64,000 bases of DNA from Alkalinema sp. FACHB-956 (GTDB taxonomy: Bacteria > Cyanobacteriota > Cyanobacteriia > Leptolyngbyales > Leptolyngbyaceae): the NCBI RefSeq assembly GCF_014697025.1, contig NZ_JACJRC010000007.1, positions 1 to 64,000 on the forward strand. The letters are read 5' to 3'. This document shows, piece after piece, positions 28,797-38,268 of this stretch (positions are counted from its first letter, which is position 1; each line of letters opens with the position of its first letter). The translations under genes and the position numbers were made by a program. The notes beneath the pieces are model-generated. The model ran no database searches. It saw nothing but the letters and a program-made list of their open reading frames with translations, and had not been told where the DNA came from.

Positions 28797-30713
28797 ATGC
28801 GGTTTGCTCCCTTCCAATTTTGGCAATGGCTATCCTCAGGAGGTTGGTTTGGACAACAGCCTGATCGATCGACCCATTTGGAAATGGCTCAAACCATGGT
28901 GGGTCTTGGCAGTTGGCAAATTAAGAATTTGGGTTCTTCCCAGGAAACCTTAGATTGGTCTAACCCGTTATATGGTCTGTTGGGATTGGTTCCCGCAGAG
29001 GTGGTTCCTAGTCCGGCTCGTTATTTGGCCCATGTTCATCCCGACGATCGCGATCGGGTACGCCAAGCCCACGCAACCTGGCGAACTCCGCAGAACTTAG
29101 TAACCCCAAATTTAGTCGCCCAGAACTTAACCCAACATTTAGTCACCCAACATTTAGTCGCCCAAAATAAGTTAGTCGCCCAGAATTTAGAGGCCATAGA
29201 GTATCGTCTCCTGAGTCAGGATGGGCGGGAACGATGGGTGAGAGAGCAGGTCTCTGTGGAATGGTCGGAGCAAGGAGATGGGGTCCATCTGACGGGTGTG
29301 GTGCAAGACATTACCTCAGAACGGCAACAGGCGGACTATCATCGGTTGATTGCAGAAACTAGCCAGCGAATTCGTCAGTCCCTCCAAGTGGACGAAATTT
29401 TGCAAACGGCGGTGGCGGAGGTTCGTCGGCTGTTGGGGGTCGATCGGGTGTTTATTGCCCAAGTGAATTCACAAGGATGTGGTTACATTGCCGCAGAATC
29501 TAACGATGCAATGTGGGGTTCGATCGCGACAGAAGAGTTTCCGGTAGAAGTCATTACTGAATTACAAACGGTTTATCAGCAACGGGGAACGATCGTTCAC
29601 CACAGTCCAGCAGATCAGCCCCAGGCAGGTTTTCTCCATTACTTGTATCAAAAATACGACGTGCAGGCTGGGATCAGTACTCCCATTTCAACCTCTGGAG
29701 CCACGATGGGTTTACTGTCAGTTCATCAATGCAGCAGAACTCGCCAGTGGACAGCAAAAGAGCTGCAATTATTAGAAGAATTAGCGGCTCAAGTTGGCAT
29801 TGCGCTACACCAGGGCTATCTCTATCGCCAGGTTCAAGAAACGGCGATCGTCTTAGAGCAACAGGTGCAGGAACGCACACAGCAATTGAAACAACAAATG
29901 TTATCTTTGCAGATTCTGAATCAGCAACAGGAACGATTAATTCATGCCATTAGCCATGATCTACAAACACCAATATTAGGTATGGTGATGGTTTTACAAC
30001 GTTTGGCGAAACATCCTGAGAAACCACTATCGCGCACGATGTTGGATCTAATGCTAGACAGTAGCCAACGGCAACTCAGTTTGCTCAAGTCATTGCAAGA
30101 GGAGGCAGCGGCTAGTTCACCGATGCTCAAGCTCGATCGCAAACCCACTCAAATGATGAATGTAATCGATCGCGCCCTGAACGACCTGCAACCACTTTTG
30201 GCCAATAGCAACACCCAGGTCATCACGCAGTTTGAGGATGGTCTTCCTGTGGTTGCAATGGATGCCAGTCATATTCACCAAGTTTTGGAACATCTAGTGA
30301 CGAATGCAGTCCAGCACAATTTGCCCGGGACTCAGATCACGATCGAAGTTGGCATGGATGATGGCAGAAGCTCAATGATGTCGCAAAATAACCGACGTTA
30401 CAGCAGCGATCGTGAAGCCCCTGGGAGCAGATACCCCTGGCAGCATTCCCCTTGCTTATACTGCCGAGTGCAGGATAGTGGGCGCGGTTTGCAACCTGAA
30501 CAAATTGCTCTGATGTTCCATCGGCCCTACCTCCGCAGTACTCACAATCCCCACATCACGGGGCTAGGATTGGGCTTGTATCTCTGTCACCAGACCATTA
30601 AGGCCCATGGTGGAGAAATTGGCGTGACTAGCCAAGCAGGCCAGGGAACGACCGTTTGGTTTACGGTGCCCATTCCGACTTGTGTGACTTCGGCGATCGA
30701 TCTTGCGAGTTGA
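28797..30713 (+). CDS. PAS-GAF sensor histidine kinase
   Basis: A 638-residue soluble kinase. A PAS fold (about 30-175, ending VVQDITSERQ) contains an inserted linker of repeated LVAQNL/LVTQHL units. A GAF domain follows (about 185-345; phytochrome-like ISTPISTSGATMGLLSVHQC). A coiled coil leads to HisKA with H-box ISHDLQTPILGM, then HATPase_c with N-box NAVQHN, G1 QDSGRGL and G2 GLGLGLYLC. No GAF chromophore Cys in the CHL context was seen, so light sensing is not implied. No response regulator is adjacent; the response regulator-Hpt gene lies 6 kb away. Confidence 0.88.
   Translation: MRFAPFQFWQWLSSGGWFGQQPDRSTHLEMAQTMVGLGSWQIKNLGSSQETLDWSNPLYGLLGLVPAEVVPSPARYLAHVHPDDRDRVRQAHATWRTPQNLVTPNLVAQNLTQHLVTQHLVAQNKLVAQNLEAIEYRLLSQDGRERWVREQVSVEWSEQGDGVHLTGVVQDITSERQQADYHRLIAETSQRIRQSLQVDEILQTAVAEVRRLLGVDRVFIAQVNSQGCGYIAAESNDAMWGSIATEEFPVEVITELQTVYQQRGTIVHHSPADQPQAGFLHYLYQKYDVQAGISTPISTSGATMGLLSVHQCSRTRQWTAKELQLLEELAAQVGIALHQGYLYRQVQETAIVLEQQVQERTQQLKQQMLSLQILNQQQERLIHAISHDLQTPILGMVMVLQRLAKHPEKPLSRTMLDLMLDSSQRQLSLLKSLQEEAAASSPMLKLDRKPTQMMNVIDRALNDLQPLLANSNTQVITQFEDGLPVVAMDASHIHQVLEHLVTNAVQHNLPGTQITIEVGMDDGRSSMMSQNNRRYSSDREAPGSRYPWQHSPCLYCRVQDSGRGLQPEQIALMFHRPYLRSTHNPHITGLGLGLYLCHQTIKAHGGEIGVTSQAGQGTTVWFTVPIPTCVTSAIDLAS
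29098..29191 (+). repeat. In-frame repeat in PAS linker
   Basis: Degenerate units of 15 bp (TTTAGTCGCCCAGAA-like) expand the PAS loop and encode LVTPN-LVAQN-LTQH-LVTQH-LVAQN-KLVAQN. Unit length keeps frame. It is a recent linker expansion between two conserved PAS strands. Confidence 0.8.
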
Positions 30714-30770
30714 ATCCTGTTAAATGGAGCAGGCGACAGAGCAGGATTGGCTAAGCATCCAAGCATCCTT

Positions 30771-30822
30771 ACTGAGTACACATCAGACTGGGTACACATC
30801 AGAAGACTGGTCACACATCAGA
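30771..30822. repeat. Three-copy degenerate tandem repeat at DUF1772 stop
   Basis: GAGTACACATCAGACTG, GGTACACATCAGAAGACTG and GTCACACATCAGA follow one another, in the spacer between the kinase and the convergent DUF1772 gene, touching the latter's stop codon. Confidence 0.75.
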
Positions 30823-31300
30823 GTGTGAGTGCAAAGAGAACAGCAGCGGCTAGGGATGAGATCGTTCGTACATGATTCCAAAATGTCCAATCCGTCAGAT
30901 ATTTTGCCCAAAATATAGCGCCTTCTGGACTCTCAGGTTTCACTTTGGCCAATGAATCGTTTAAGGGAACATTACAGGCGATCGTGACTCCTAGACTGCC
31001 GAGTAAATATAAAGCACTCCCGAGCAGCAGGTAGGTGGAATCTGAATAAGGCCACTTGAGAAACACACCGATCGTCAGTAAGAGACAAACTACTGCGGTG
31101 CCGAAGAGGGCAAGCATAAATAGGGGGGTGATGGCAGTTATATTAATCGATTGCATGGCTGCAATTCCTTGAGAGGGCTGAAGCCGAGCTAGAGCAGGCA
31201 TGACAAAGGTTGAAAATGCGAAGAAGACGCCAGCTACTAAGCCACAGCCCAAGGTTGCCAGTAGCCTTAAGACAAACCATGCCGAATAAGTTGGTGACAT
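30818..31300 (-). CDS. DUF1772 membrane protein
   Basis: A 160-residue protein with four predicted membrane helices, the first containing GCGLVAGVFFAFSTFVMPAL, the DUF1772 (anthrone-oxygenase-like) signature. A conserved NVPLNDSLA loop and a final WNHVRTISSLAAAVLFAL helix complete the family pattern. Some eukaryotic members oxidise anthrones; bacterial members are uncharacterised. It is a lone gene. Confidence 0.8.
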   Translation of the reverse strand: MSPTYSAWFVLRLLATLGCGLVAGVFFAFSTFVMPALARLQPSQGIAAMQSINITAITPLFMLALFGTAVVCLLLTIGVFLKWPYSDSTYLLLGSALYLLGSLGVTIACNVPLNDSLAKVKPESPEGAIFWAKYLTDWTFWNHVRTISSLAAAVLFALTL

Positions 31301-31308
31301 ATTTCTTG

Positions 31309-31343
31309 GCTAGAAGTTTTTGCTAGAAGTTTTTGCTAGAAGT
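31309..31343. repeat. 13-bp tandem repeat, 2.7 copies
   Basis: GCTAGAAGTTTTT at 31309-31321 and 31322-31334, then a partial copy to 31343. It lies 8 bp upstream of the DUF1772 start codon, within its likely ribosome-binding/leader region. Confidence 0.9.
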
Positions 31344-31396
31344 TCTCTGTGAAACGTAACATTTGGCAGGCTGTGATCTTACAGACACGAAATTAA

Positions 31397-31410
31397 TTGG
31401 GTTTACCCAA
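31397..31410 (-). terminator. Weak hairpin after fghA
   Basis: TTGGG-TTTA-CCCAA, starting about 17 bp beyond the fghA stop and followed on the minus strand by TTAATTTC. The stem is short (5 bp), so it is only a plausible intrinsic terminator. Confidence 0.3.
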
Positions 31411-31427
31411 GATTTTGGGCCAGGGTG

Positions 31428-32279
31428 TTACGGCTGACAGAGGGCTTGGGCGTGGTGGCGAATGTGATCCTCCACGAAGGTTGCAATGAAATAGTAACTG
31501 TGGTCATACCCCGCCTGCATTCGCAGAATAATTTCTTGGCCCGAAGCTTCGCAGGCAGTTGTAAACGTTTGGGGCATGAGTTGGTTTGCCAAAAACTGAT
31601 CCGCGATGCCTTGATCGATCAAAATCGGGTGATCTAATTGCACTGTCTGAACCAATTTCGTAGCATCATACTGACTCCAGAGTGCTCGATCGTCGCCCAA
31701 ATAGAGGCTAAATGCCTTCTGCCCCCAGGGACATTGCATCGGTGCCACGATCGGCGCAAAGGCGGAGACCGATTGATACTGCAATGGATTGCGCAACGCA
31801 CACACCAATGCGCCATGGCCGCCCATGGAATGGCCAAAAATGCCACTCCGATTCGCCTGTACCGGAAAATGTTGCGCAATCAGTTGAGGCAATTCTGCGG
31901 TGACGTAGCTATACATGCGGTAGTGCGATCGCCAAGGTTCCACGATCGCATCGACATAAAAGCCTGCCCCGGTACCAAACTCCCAATCATCATCTTCCCC
32001 CGGCAAATTGAGCCCCCGAGGACTGGTATCAGGAGCCACCAGAATTAAACCGTACTCTGCGGCGTAGCGTTGGGCTCCAGCTTTCACCATGAAATTTTCT
32101 TCCGTGCAGGTCAAGCCAGAGAGAAAATACAGCACCGGAACCGCTCGTTCCTTAGCTTGCGGTGGCACATAGACGGAGAAACGCATCTCACAATCGCAAA
32201 CCATCGATCGATGGCTATAAAATGCGACCGTTCCACCAAAGCAAGAAGATTGAGACCGCTGTACGATCGCCTCTGACAT
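31428..32279 (-). CDS. fghA: S-formylglutathione hydrolase
   Basis: A 283-residue esterase-D type alpha/beta hydrolase that converts S-formylglutathione to formate and glutathione. It has [49 protein letters not shown], nucleophile [10 protein letters not shown], the catalytic Asp in DQGIADQFL and His in AGYDHSYYF. It follows frmA by 49 bp on the same strand, giving the complete glutathione-dependent formaldehyde route. Confidence 0.94.
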   Translation of the reverse strand: MSEAIVQRSQSSCFGGTVAFYSHRSMVCDCEMRFSVYVPPQAKERAVPVLYFLSGLTCTEENFMVKAGAQRYAAEYGLILVAPDTSPRGLNLPGEDDDWEFGTGAGFYVDAIVEPWRSHYRMYSYVTAELPQLIAQHFPVQANRSGIFGHSMGGHGALVCALRNPLQYQSVSAFAPIVAPMQCPWGQKAFSLYLGDDRALWSQYDATKLVQTVQLDHPILIDQGIADQFLANQLMPQTFTTACEASGQEIILRMQAGYDHSYYFIATFVEDHIRHHAQALCQP

Positions 32280-32328
32280 ACTGACCTCACCAGCAAACGA
32301 AATCGATTTATAGGTAAATGGGAAACAC

Positions 32329-33438
32329 TTAAAACGTAATTACAGTGCGGATACCATCTCCTTGTTTCATGATGGTAAAGGCATCGTTAATCTGATCGAT
32401 CGGTATCACCTGCGTAATCAAATCATCAATATTGATCTTGCCATCCATGTACCAATCCACGATCGTGGGCACATCTGTCCGTCCCCTCGCGCCCCCAAAG
32501 GCACTGCCTTTCCACGTCCGTCCGGTCACTAATTGGAAGGGCCGCGTACTAATTTCTTCCCCTGCACCGGCTACCCCAATAATCACACTCACTCCCCAGC
32601 CTTTGTGACAGCATTCCAACGCTTGCCGCATCACATTGATATTGCCAATACATTCAAAGCTGTAATCCGCCCCACCCTTGGTCAATTCCACTAAGTAGGC
32701 CACGACATCCCCCTCGACTTCCTGGGGATTGACAAAATGGGTCATGCCTAATGTTTCAGCCAACGCCCGCTTGCTCGGGTTAATATCTACGCCCACAATC
32801 ATGTTTGCGCCAACCATTTTTGCGCCTTGGATGACATTTAAGCCAATGCCGCCTAAACCAAAGACCACCACATTCGATCCCGGTTCCACCTTGGCGGTAT
32901 TCACAACGGCACCAATCCCCGTCGTCACACCACAGCCAATGTAGCAAACCTTATCAAACGGAGCATCCGATCGAATTTTTGCCAGGGCAATTTCCGGCAC
33001 CACAGTGTAGTTAGCAAAGGTGGATGTGCCCATATAGTGATGAATCATTTGGCCATCGATCGAAAACCGGCTGGAGCCATCGGGCATGAGGCCGCGCCCC
33101 TGGGTGACGCGAATGGATTGGCATAAATTCGTTTTGGGATTGAGGCAATATTCACACTCACGACACTCGGGAATATAGAGCGGAATCACATGATCCCCCG
33201 GTTTGAGGGACTTCACCCCTTTCCCCACTTCGACAACCACCCCTGCCCCTTCATGGCCCAGAATGGCAGGAAATAAACCCTCTGGATCCCGACCCGATAA
33301 CGTGTATGCATCGGTATGGCACACGCCCGTTGCCTTAATTTCAACCAGAACTTCACCATCTCTAGGAGGGGCAAGCTGTACTGTTTCAATGCTCAAGGGC
33401 TTCCCAGCTTCAAAGGCAACTGCCGCTTTAACATCCAT
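32329..33438 (-). CDS. frmA: S-(hydroxymethyl)glutathione dehydrogenase / class III ADH
   Basis: A 369-residue zinc alcohol dehydrogenase of class III. Catalytic-zinc Cys and [12 protein letters not shown] near the N terminus, structural-zinc Cys cluster [15 protein letters not shown], hinge [19 protein letters not shown] fold [17 protein letters not shown] and [25 protein letters not shown] is typical of the glutathione-dependent class. It oxidises the formaldehyde-glutathione adduct, and also reduces S-nitrosoglutathione in other organisms. Precedes fghA, 49 bp apart. Confidence 0.95.
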   Translation of the reverse strand: MDVKAAVAFEAGKPLSIETVQLAPPRDGEVLVEIKATGVCHTDAYTLSGRDPEGLFPAILGHEGAGVVVEVGKGVKSLKPGDHVIPLYIPECRECEYCLNPKTNLCQSIRVTQGRGLMPDGSSRFSIDGQMIHHYMGTSTFANYTVVPEIALAKIRSDAPFDKVCYIGCGVTTGIGAVVNTAKVEPGSNVVVFGLGGIGLNVIQGAKMVGANMIVGVDINPSKRALAETLGMTHFVNPQEVEGDVVAYLVELTKGGADYSFECIGNINVMRQALECCHKGWGVSVIIGVAGAGEEISTRPFQLVTGRTWKGSAFGGARGRTDVPTIVDWYMDGKINIDDLITQVIPIDQINDAFTIMKQGDGIRTVITF

Positions 33439-33789
33439 TCCTGACTTCTCCCGTAGCGTAAAACCTGGTGAAATACCGATGTTCTAATCTTGACACTATC
33501 TCCCAAACATTCCAATGGAGTTACATAATGTTCCGTTACATTTGATTGCCAACAGCAACGCTGAATTACCAACAGCAATGCTTGATTGCCAGCAGTCATA
33601 CTATCCCAGAAGCTGCGTAGTCATCTGCATCAAAAATCTGCAAAAAAAAGATGACAGGTAATGCCCCATCATCTCGCTTTTACCGTTTATTTCTTTGTTT
33701 GAACAAATGAATTCACTGGATTAATTGAATGGATTCGACCTCGCGAGTGTAAAGCTGTTAGCTCGGTCAAATCTGCCAGTGGAAGCCGG
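33439..33789. repeat. Intergenic region with 20-bp degenerate tandem repeat
   Basis: About 350 bp containing the frmA promoter. At 33544-33599 a roughly 20-bp unit (GATTGCCAACAGCAACGCTG-like) occurs three times with 2-4 changes per copy. No gene is seen; the desA terminator is expected on the opposite side but no strong hairpin is visible. Confidence 0.6.
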
Positions 33790-34860
33790 TTAGTTTAACC
33801 CCGCTGCCTTTTTTGCTTTGTATTGCGCAAAGGTTTGGTAGAAGGACGTTTCCGGTTCGTACAGGTGGCAGTTATCGGTGATTTCCTTCACCAATTCCCA
33901 GTTAAAGCGCCGTTCAACGAGCTCATCTCCCCAAATTTCCTTCAGGCGATTGTGGGCCATGCGCAGGTTGTAGGAGGGAATCGCGACAGACAAGTGGTGG
34001 GGAATGTGAACGTTAATCTTATGGCAAAGGAACTCAACGCCAAAGGGGTAGTCACAATGTACGGTGCCGAACAGTTGAGCCTTCGCTTCGTCCCACACTT
34101 CCGGTTCTTGGAAGGGAATTCCGGGCAGGGTATGGTGCACGATCGTGAAGGTGCTCATCCAGAAGTGATACACCATCCAAGGCATCAACCAGAACTTGAC
34201 CAATCCCCAAGGGCCAGTGAAGGCGAGTAACAGAGATAGCCCGATCGCACCGCCGATGATCACAAACCAGTTGGAGAAATTGGCCTTGGCCCGATCGCGG
34301 GGTTTGTAGTTCTCCAAATCAAAGTGAATCAACGCCCAGTGGAGAATAGAACCGATCCACCAGAACTTACCCCGCATCAATTCATAACCCGTCCGTTTTA
34401 CCGGATCCAAGCTATCATAGTATTCCGTGCGGAAGGGTTGCCAAGCGTTGTCCACATCCATTTTGTTGGTGTAGCGGTGGTGGACATCGTGGAGCAGACG
34501 CCAACTGTGGAAGGGGTAAATCAAGGGCAAGAAAACGAGGTGGCCCACGAGATCATTGACCCAGCGCCGCTTTGCAAAGGAGCGATGACCGCAATCATGC
34601 CCAATGACAAAAAATCCCGTCAATGCGGTGCCTGTAAAAATCCACGCCAAGGGCAGCAAATACCAAGGAGACAGCGCGATCGCGCAATATCCTAGGGCGA
34701 CCATGGCGATATTGACCACGACCTGAGTCCAGGCTTTACGCGCATTTTTCTGGAAGCATTCCCGGGGCAAAGTTTTGATAATATCCTTGAGGCGCAATTT
34801 TGTTCCCGGCGCGGTTAGCGGATGGGGTGTGGGTTGGGTTGGTTGGACAATTGCGGTCAT
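33790..34860 (-). CDS. desA: Delta-12 acyl-lipid desaturase
   Basis: A 356-residue membrane desaturase that introduces the delta-12 double bond in glycerolipid-bound fatty acids, using ferredoxin. The three His boxes are [15 protein letters not shown] and HIPHHLS. Two hydrophobic pairs (about 50-95 and 205-245) span the membrane. [21 protein letters not shown] at the N terminus is typical of DesA. ATG 34860 (MTAIVQP) is chosen over 34881. Expression of desA is usually cold induced; no regulatory element is evident here. petF in the same window could be its electron donor. Confidence 0.94.
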   Translation of the reverse strand: MTAIVQPTQPTPHPLTAPGTKLRLKDIIKTLPRECFQKNARKAWTQVVVNIAMVALGYCAIALSPWYLLPLAWIFTGTALTGFFVIGHDCGHRSFAKRRWVNDLVGHLVFLPLIYPFHSWRLLHDVHHRYTNKMDVDNAWQPFRTEYYDSLDPVKRTGYELMRGKFWWIGSILHWALIHFDLENYKPRDRAKANFSNWFVIIGGAIGLSLLLAFTGPWGLVKFWLMPWMVYHFWMSTFTIVHHTLPGIPFQEPEVWDEAKAQLFGTVHCDYPFGVEFLCHKINVHIPHHLSVAIPSYNLRMAHNRLKEIWGDELVERRFNWELVKEITDNCHLYEPETSFYQTFAQYKAKKAAGLN

Positions 34861-35356
34861 TGTTACTCCATAAAGACGCACAAAATCTGCCCACAGTAGA
34901 TACCGCAGGCGGTTTCAAAGATGATCAGCGATGCTCAAAAACATCACCGCAGTTTAGCGGCCCACCTGCACAGCCCCCACAGAACGCAACCCACGAACAC
35001 AAATCCCACGAACACAAGCCATTAGACAGAAGCATTAGGTTGTTTTTCGGCATTTGGCGTGTTTTTTTGGGCAATCACAAGTGAACTGATGAACGGATTA
35101 AGTAACGAATTAAGAAATTTGTTACGAAACCTAAACCTTTATATCATGATTGGCCCCTTCTGCAAGTCAGAATTCCCCTCGGTTTTTCTAGGGAAGTTCA
35201 GCTGATTGAGAATTTTTCGCGAGTTGGCATTGAGAAGAAACAGGGGTATCACGTGAGTGTGATAGGTGCCTAGTGGAAATCGATCGGCTCGATAGAATGG
35301 AGATACCGTAGCGGCAGATAAGGCAAGATTCCATTAAAGGGCGATCTCAGGCTTGT
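34861..35356. other. Intergenic region upstream of desA with a 15-bp duplication
   Basis: About 495 bp. CCCACGAACACAAAT (34990-35004) is repeated as CCCACGAACACAAGC (35005-35019). The following 130 bp are AT-rich and could be the desA promoter. From about 35270 the sequence may include the eroded 5' part of the Uma2 gene. Confidence 0.5.
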
Positions 35357-35683
35357 TTGTTCCTGCATGAACCCAATCCGGCGATCGTGATTGAAATTGT
35401 CTCACCGGGGAGCGAAGCCACAGAAAGCGACCAACGGGATTACGTGCAAAAGCCCAAGGAATATGGCGATCGCGGCATTCCAGAGTTTTGGCAAATTGAT
35501 CCAGAACGGGCCTGGGTGCGAGTTGGGCGTTTGGTCAGCGACCGGCAGGACGATCGGCAGGAGCACGATCGCTATGAGTTTCTGACGTTTCAAGGGGATG
35601 CACTGCTCCAGTCGGCAGCTTTTCCAACGTTGCAGCTAACGTTGCAGCTAACAGCGGCACAGGTACTGAGTGCGGATGATTAG
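35357..35683 (+). pseudogene. Truncated Uma2-family gene
   Basis: The frame preserves only the C-terminal half of a Uma2 endonuclease-fold protein: PAIVIEIVSPGSEATESDQRDYVQKPKEYGDRGIPEFWQIDPERAWVRVG (quoted as PAIVIEIVSPGSEATES, then EYGDRGIPEFWQIDPE). The N-terminal about 80 residues seen in the complete copy at 19940 are missing, including the first catalytic Asp strand. The only start is TTG 35357. The end contains in-frame TLQLTLQLT repeats (12-bp duplication). Probably non-functional; a shortened protein cannot be excluded. Confidence 0.7.
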
Positions 35684-35716
35684 CGCCGAGATGGTTAGCG
35701 CCGAGATGGTTAGCGC
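35681..35716. repeat. 15-bp tandem duplication at stop of Uma2 remnant
   Basis: TAGCGCCGAGATGGT occurs at 35681-35695 and 35696-35710 followed by TAGCGC. The first copy begins exactly with the TAG stop. Confidence 0.88.
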
Positions 35717-35850
35717 TAAGGGCAATCACCCCCCCACTGAGGCTCAACTCAGGTGGCTCAACTAGGAAATTCCAGACGTTTTCTAGAAAACCATAGACAA
35801 TAGAAACTAATTTTAGTCACTTCAATTGTTTTCTAGAAACAGAGACTGCT

Positions 35851-36918
35851 ATGGATTGGTGGCAACGGTTACAGAAAAATAACCTGGCTCGCTGGGGTGG
35901 CCTGATTTTGGCCTTGTTCTACATCATTGTGATTTTGGCTGAGTTCATTGCGCCCTATGATCCCTACGATTCCCAGGTCGATGGGGCACTCTTGCCACCG
36001 ACTCAAATCCACTGGGTTGATCAGTCCGGCAAATTCATCGGCCCCCATGTCTATCCCACCACCCAAGGCCCGATCGATGTGCAAACTGGCCAGCGGGAAC
36101 TGCGGGTCGATCGCAGCCAACCTTCCCCCCTGCGACTGTTTGTCCAAGGGGCGAACTATAAGCTGGCTGGCTTGATTCCCAGTAATCTCCATCTCTTGGG
36201 CACCGATGGCAACGGCAAATTGAACCTGCTGGGTACCGACGAGCAAGCCCGCGACCAATTCAGTCGCCTCGTCTATGGTGGGCGCGTCAGCTTGTTTATC
36301 GGGCTGGTGGGGATCGCCATTTCCTTCCCGATCGGGATGCTGGTGGGTGGCATCGCAGGCTACTTTGGTGGTTGGATCGATGTCATCCTGATGCGGTTAG
36401 TGGAAGTCTTGATGACGATTCCTGGCATTTACCTACTGATTGCCTTGGCTGCGGTTCTCCCACCGGGCCTCACCAGTTCCCAACGATTTTTGCTCGTCAC
36501 GTTCATCACCTCATTGATCAGCTGGGCTAGCTTGGCACGGGTGATTCGGGGTCAGGTTTTATCCATCAAGGAACGGGAATTTATCCAAGCTGCGCGTGCC
36601 ATGGGGGGTAAACCGCTCTACATCATCCTGCGGCACGTCCTGCCCCAGACCGCGACCTATGTGATTATTTCCGCCACGCTGTCTGTTCCGAGTTTTATTA
36701 TTGCGGAGGCAATTCTTAGTCTGATTGGCCTAGGAATTCAACAGCCGGATCCATCCTGGGGCAACATGCTGTCCTTGGCAACCAACGCCTCGATTTTGAT
36801 TTTGCAACCCTGGTTAATTTGGGCTCCGGCCTCTCTCATTGTGGTGACGGTCTTGGCGTTTAACCTCCTGGGGGATGGGTTGCGGGATGTACTGGATCCC
36901 AGAAGCTTGGAACGCTAG
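35851..36918 (+). CDS. ABC transporter permease, DppC/OppC type
   Basis: A 355-residue permease of the peptide/nickel (binding-protein-dependent) class. One N-terminal helix (about 17-36) precedes an extended periplasmic loop (about 40-130), then five helices with the EAA motif at SIKEREFIQAARAMGGKPLYIILRHVLPQ (in parts: EFIQAARAMGGKP). SLIGLGIQQPDPSWGNML is typical of DppC. No DppB, ATPase or binding protein is adjacent, so partners are elsewhere. Convergent with the response-regulator gene, 34 bp apart. Confidence 0.9.
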   Translation: MDWWQRLQKNNLARWGGLILALFYIIVILAEFIAPYDPYDSQVDGALLPPTQIHWVDQSGKFIGPHVYPTTQGPIDVQTGQRELRVDRSQPSPLRLFVQGANYKLAGLIPSNLHLLGTDGNGKLNLLGTDEQARDQFSRLVYGGRVSLFIGLVGIAISFPIGMLVGGIAGYFGGWIDVILMRLVEVLMTIPGIYLLIALAAVLPPGLTSSQRFLLVTFITSLISWASLARVIRGQVLSIKEREFIQAARAMGGKPLYIILRHVLPQTATYVIISATLSVPSFIIAEAILSLIGLGIQQPDPSWGNMLSLATNASILILQPWLIWAPASLIVVTVLAFNLLGDGLRDVLDPRSLER

Positions 36919-36952
36919 TTCTAGGGTGAATCGTGTGATTTCTATAGGATGT

Positions 36953-37870
36953 TTACGATCGCTGGCCTAATTGGGCTAGGGACAAACGGTTCAGTTCTTG
37001 CTGAATGGCCTGACAGGTCGTTTGGTGGGACTGAACCAAATCCTGAATACTGCGCTGAACACTCTCAGCCTCGATCGTGCCTGTGTGGCTGCATTGTTCT
37101 ACTGCTTCTGCAAGACCCACCAGGGGATAGGCTCCGATGCTGGCGCTAATCGACTTTAATCCATGCAGAGCAAACTCCAAAGCGACTTGATCCGCTTCTT
37201 GCGCGGCGTATTGAATTTGTTGAATTAACTTCGTGCTGGTTCTCCAGTAGCTTTGCAACATTTCACTCAAAAAATCATCTTCTTCCTCCAGTTCCTGCTT
37301 TAACTGTCGGAGATTTTGGAAATCGATGGGAGCTTGGGCCGTGGGAGCTTGGGCAGTAGGAGCTTGGGCAGTAGGAGCTTGGGTAGGGTGGGCTGGTGGA
37401 ATGGGAGAAGGGACGGACTGCGCAGAACCCTTGAACGTAGAGGCTTCTCCCGCAGGGGGTGTCGATCGGTGAAGGCATCGTTCAGCATAGCGATCGATCA
37501 TTCGCCCCAAATCCACCATCCGAATCGGCTTACTCAGAAAATCATCCATTCCAGCCTGGAGACAGCGATCTTGATCCTCCAGGTGACTGTTGGCGGTCAG
37601 TGCAATTAACACCGGACGAGGTTCCGGCATCTGACAAATGCGTGTAGCCGTTTCTAAACCATCGAGGCGAGGCATTTTCAAGTCCAACAGCACGATGTCA
37701 TAGGACTGCTGCTGCAACGCCTCTAAAACGGCGATCCCATCCCCCACGGCCTGCACTTGATGACCCAGCCGCTCTAGCATTTGACGAAATAGGTCTTGGT
37801 TGATGGGGTTGTCCTCTGCCAGCAAAATGGAGAGGCTGGCACGAGCCGTGGGTGGAGAGTTGGGATACAT
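36953..37870 (-). CDS. Response regulator with C-terminal Hpt domain
   Basis: A 305-residue protein. The receiver (about 12-130) has acidic pair AEDN, phospho-acceptor Asp in VLLDLKMPRLDG, TAN and Lys in FLSKPI. A linker with repeats APTAQ (15-bp units) leads to an Hpt domain with phospho-His in FALHGLKSISASIGAYPL (about 245-260). This is the layout of intermediate phosphorelay proteins: phosphate passes from a hybrid kinase to the Hpt. No cognate kinase is adjacent. Confidence 0.85.
   Translation of the reverse strand: MYPNSPPTARASLSILLAEDNPINQDLFRQMLERLGHQVQAVGDGIAVLEALQQQSYDIVLLDLKMPRLDGLETATRICQMPEPRPVLIALTANSHLEDQDRCLQAGMDDFLSKPIRMVDLGRMIDRYAERCLHRSTPPAGEASTFKGSAQSVPSPIPPAHPTQAPTAQAPTAQAPTAQAPIDFQNLRQLKQELEEEDDFLSEMLQSYWRTSTKLIQQIQYAAQEADQVALEFALHGLKSISASIGAYPLVGLAEAVEQCSHTGTIEAESVQRSIQDLVQSHQTTCQAIQQELNRLSLAQLGQRS
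37326..37385 (-). repeat. 15-bp in-frame repeat in REC-Hpt linker
   Basis: About four copies of a unit encoding APTAQ (GGGAGCTTGGGCAGTA-like on the plus strand) with a few substitutions. The frame is preserved. Confidence 0.85.
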
Positions 37871-38268
37871 AATTCGTGATCTAAATTTCGTGATTCGTAA
37901 TCTGAATAATGGCTACAGATCCATGATGGTTATAGAGATTGGCCCCGCAGAGAATCTAGTCGATCACTCAGTGAAATTTGGACAATGGCAAATCCCTGCA
38001 TTCAACAACCCTGAATCAAAATGAGGAAAATTTAGCGCGAGATCCTCTCAAAATTGCACCCAAACGATCGGCTGGCTACTGTAAATTCAACTAGTGTAAA
38101 TTCTAGGCTCCCTGTGGATTGAAGGGAACGATCGATTTCCTATTCCTAGCTGGAAGTCACTTTGCCTGGGTGGCTTGCAATTGGTTACTGGTGGCCTGAA
38201 ATTGACTCATTGACTCATTGACTCATTGACTCATTGACTATTGAAAGAAGATTGAACTAGGTTTTGCT
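37871..38268. repeat. Intergenic region with 8-bp tandem repeat
   Basis: About 400 bp between divergent genes. TGACTCAT is repeated four times plus a partial copy (38203-38240), 29 bp upstream of the iminopeptidase start. Two further partial copies of ATTCGTGATCTAA-like text are at 37871-37905. No gene or RNA fold is recognised. Confidence 0.7.

Noticed and set aside
28797-30713. Phytochrome-type photoreceptor
   Set aside because: The GAF domain lacks an evident chromophore-binding Cys motif; called a general PAS-GAF kinase.
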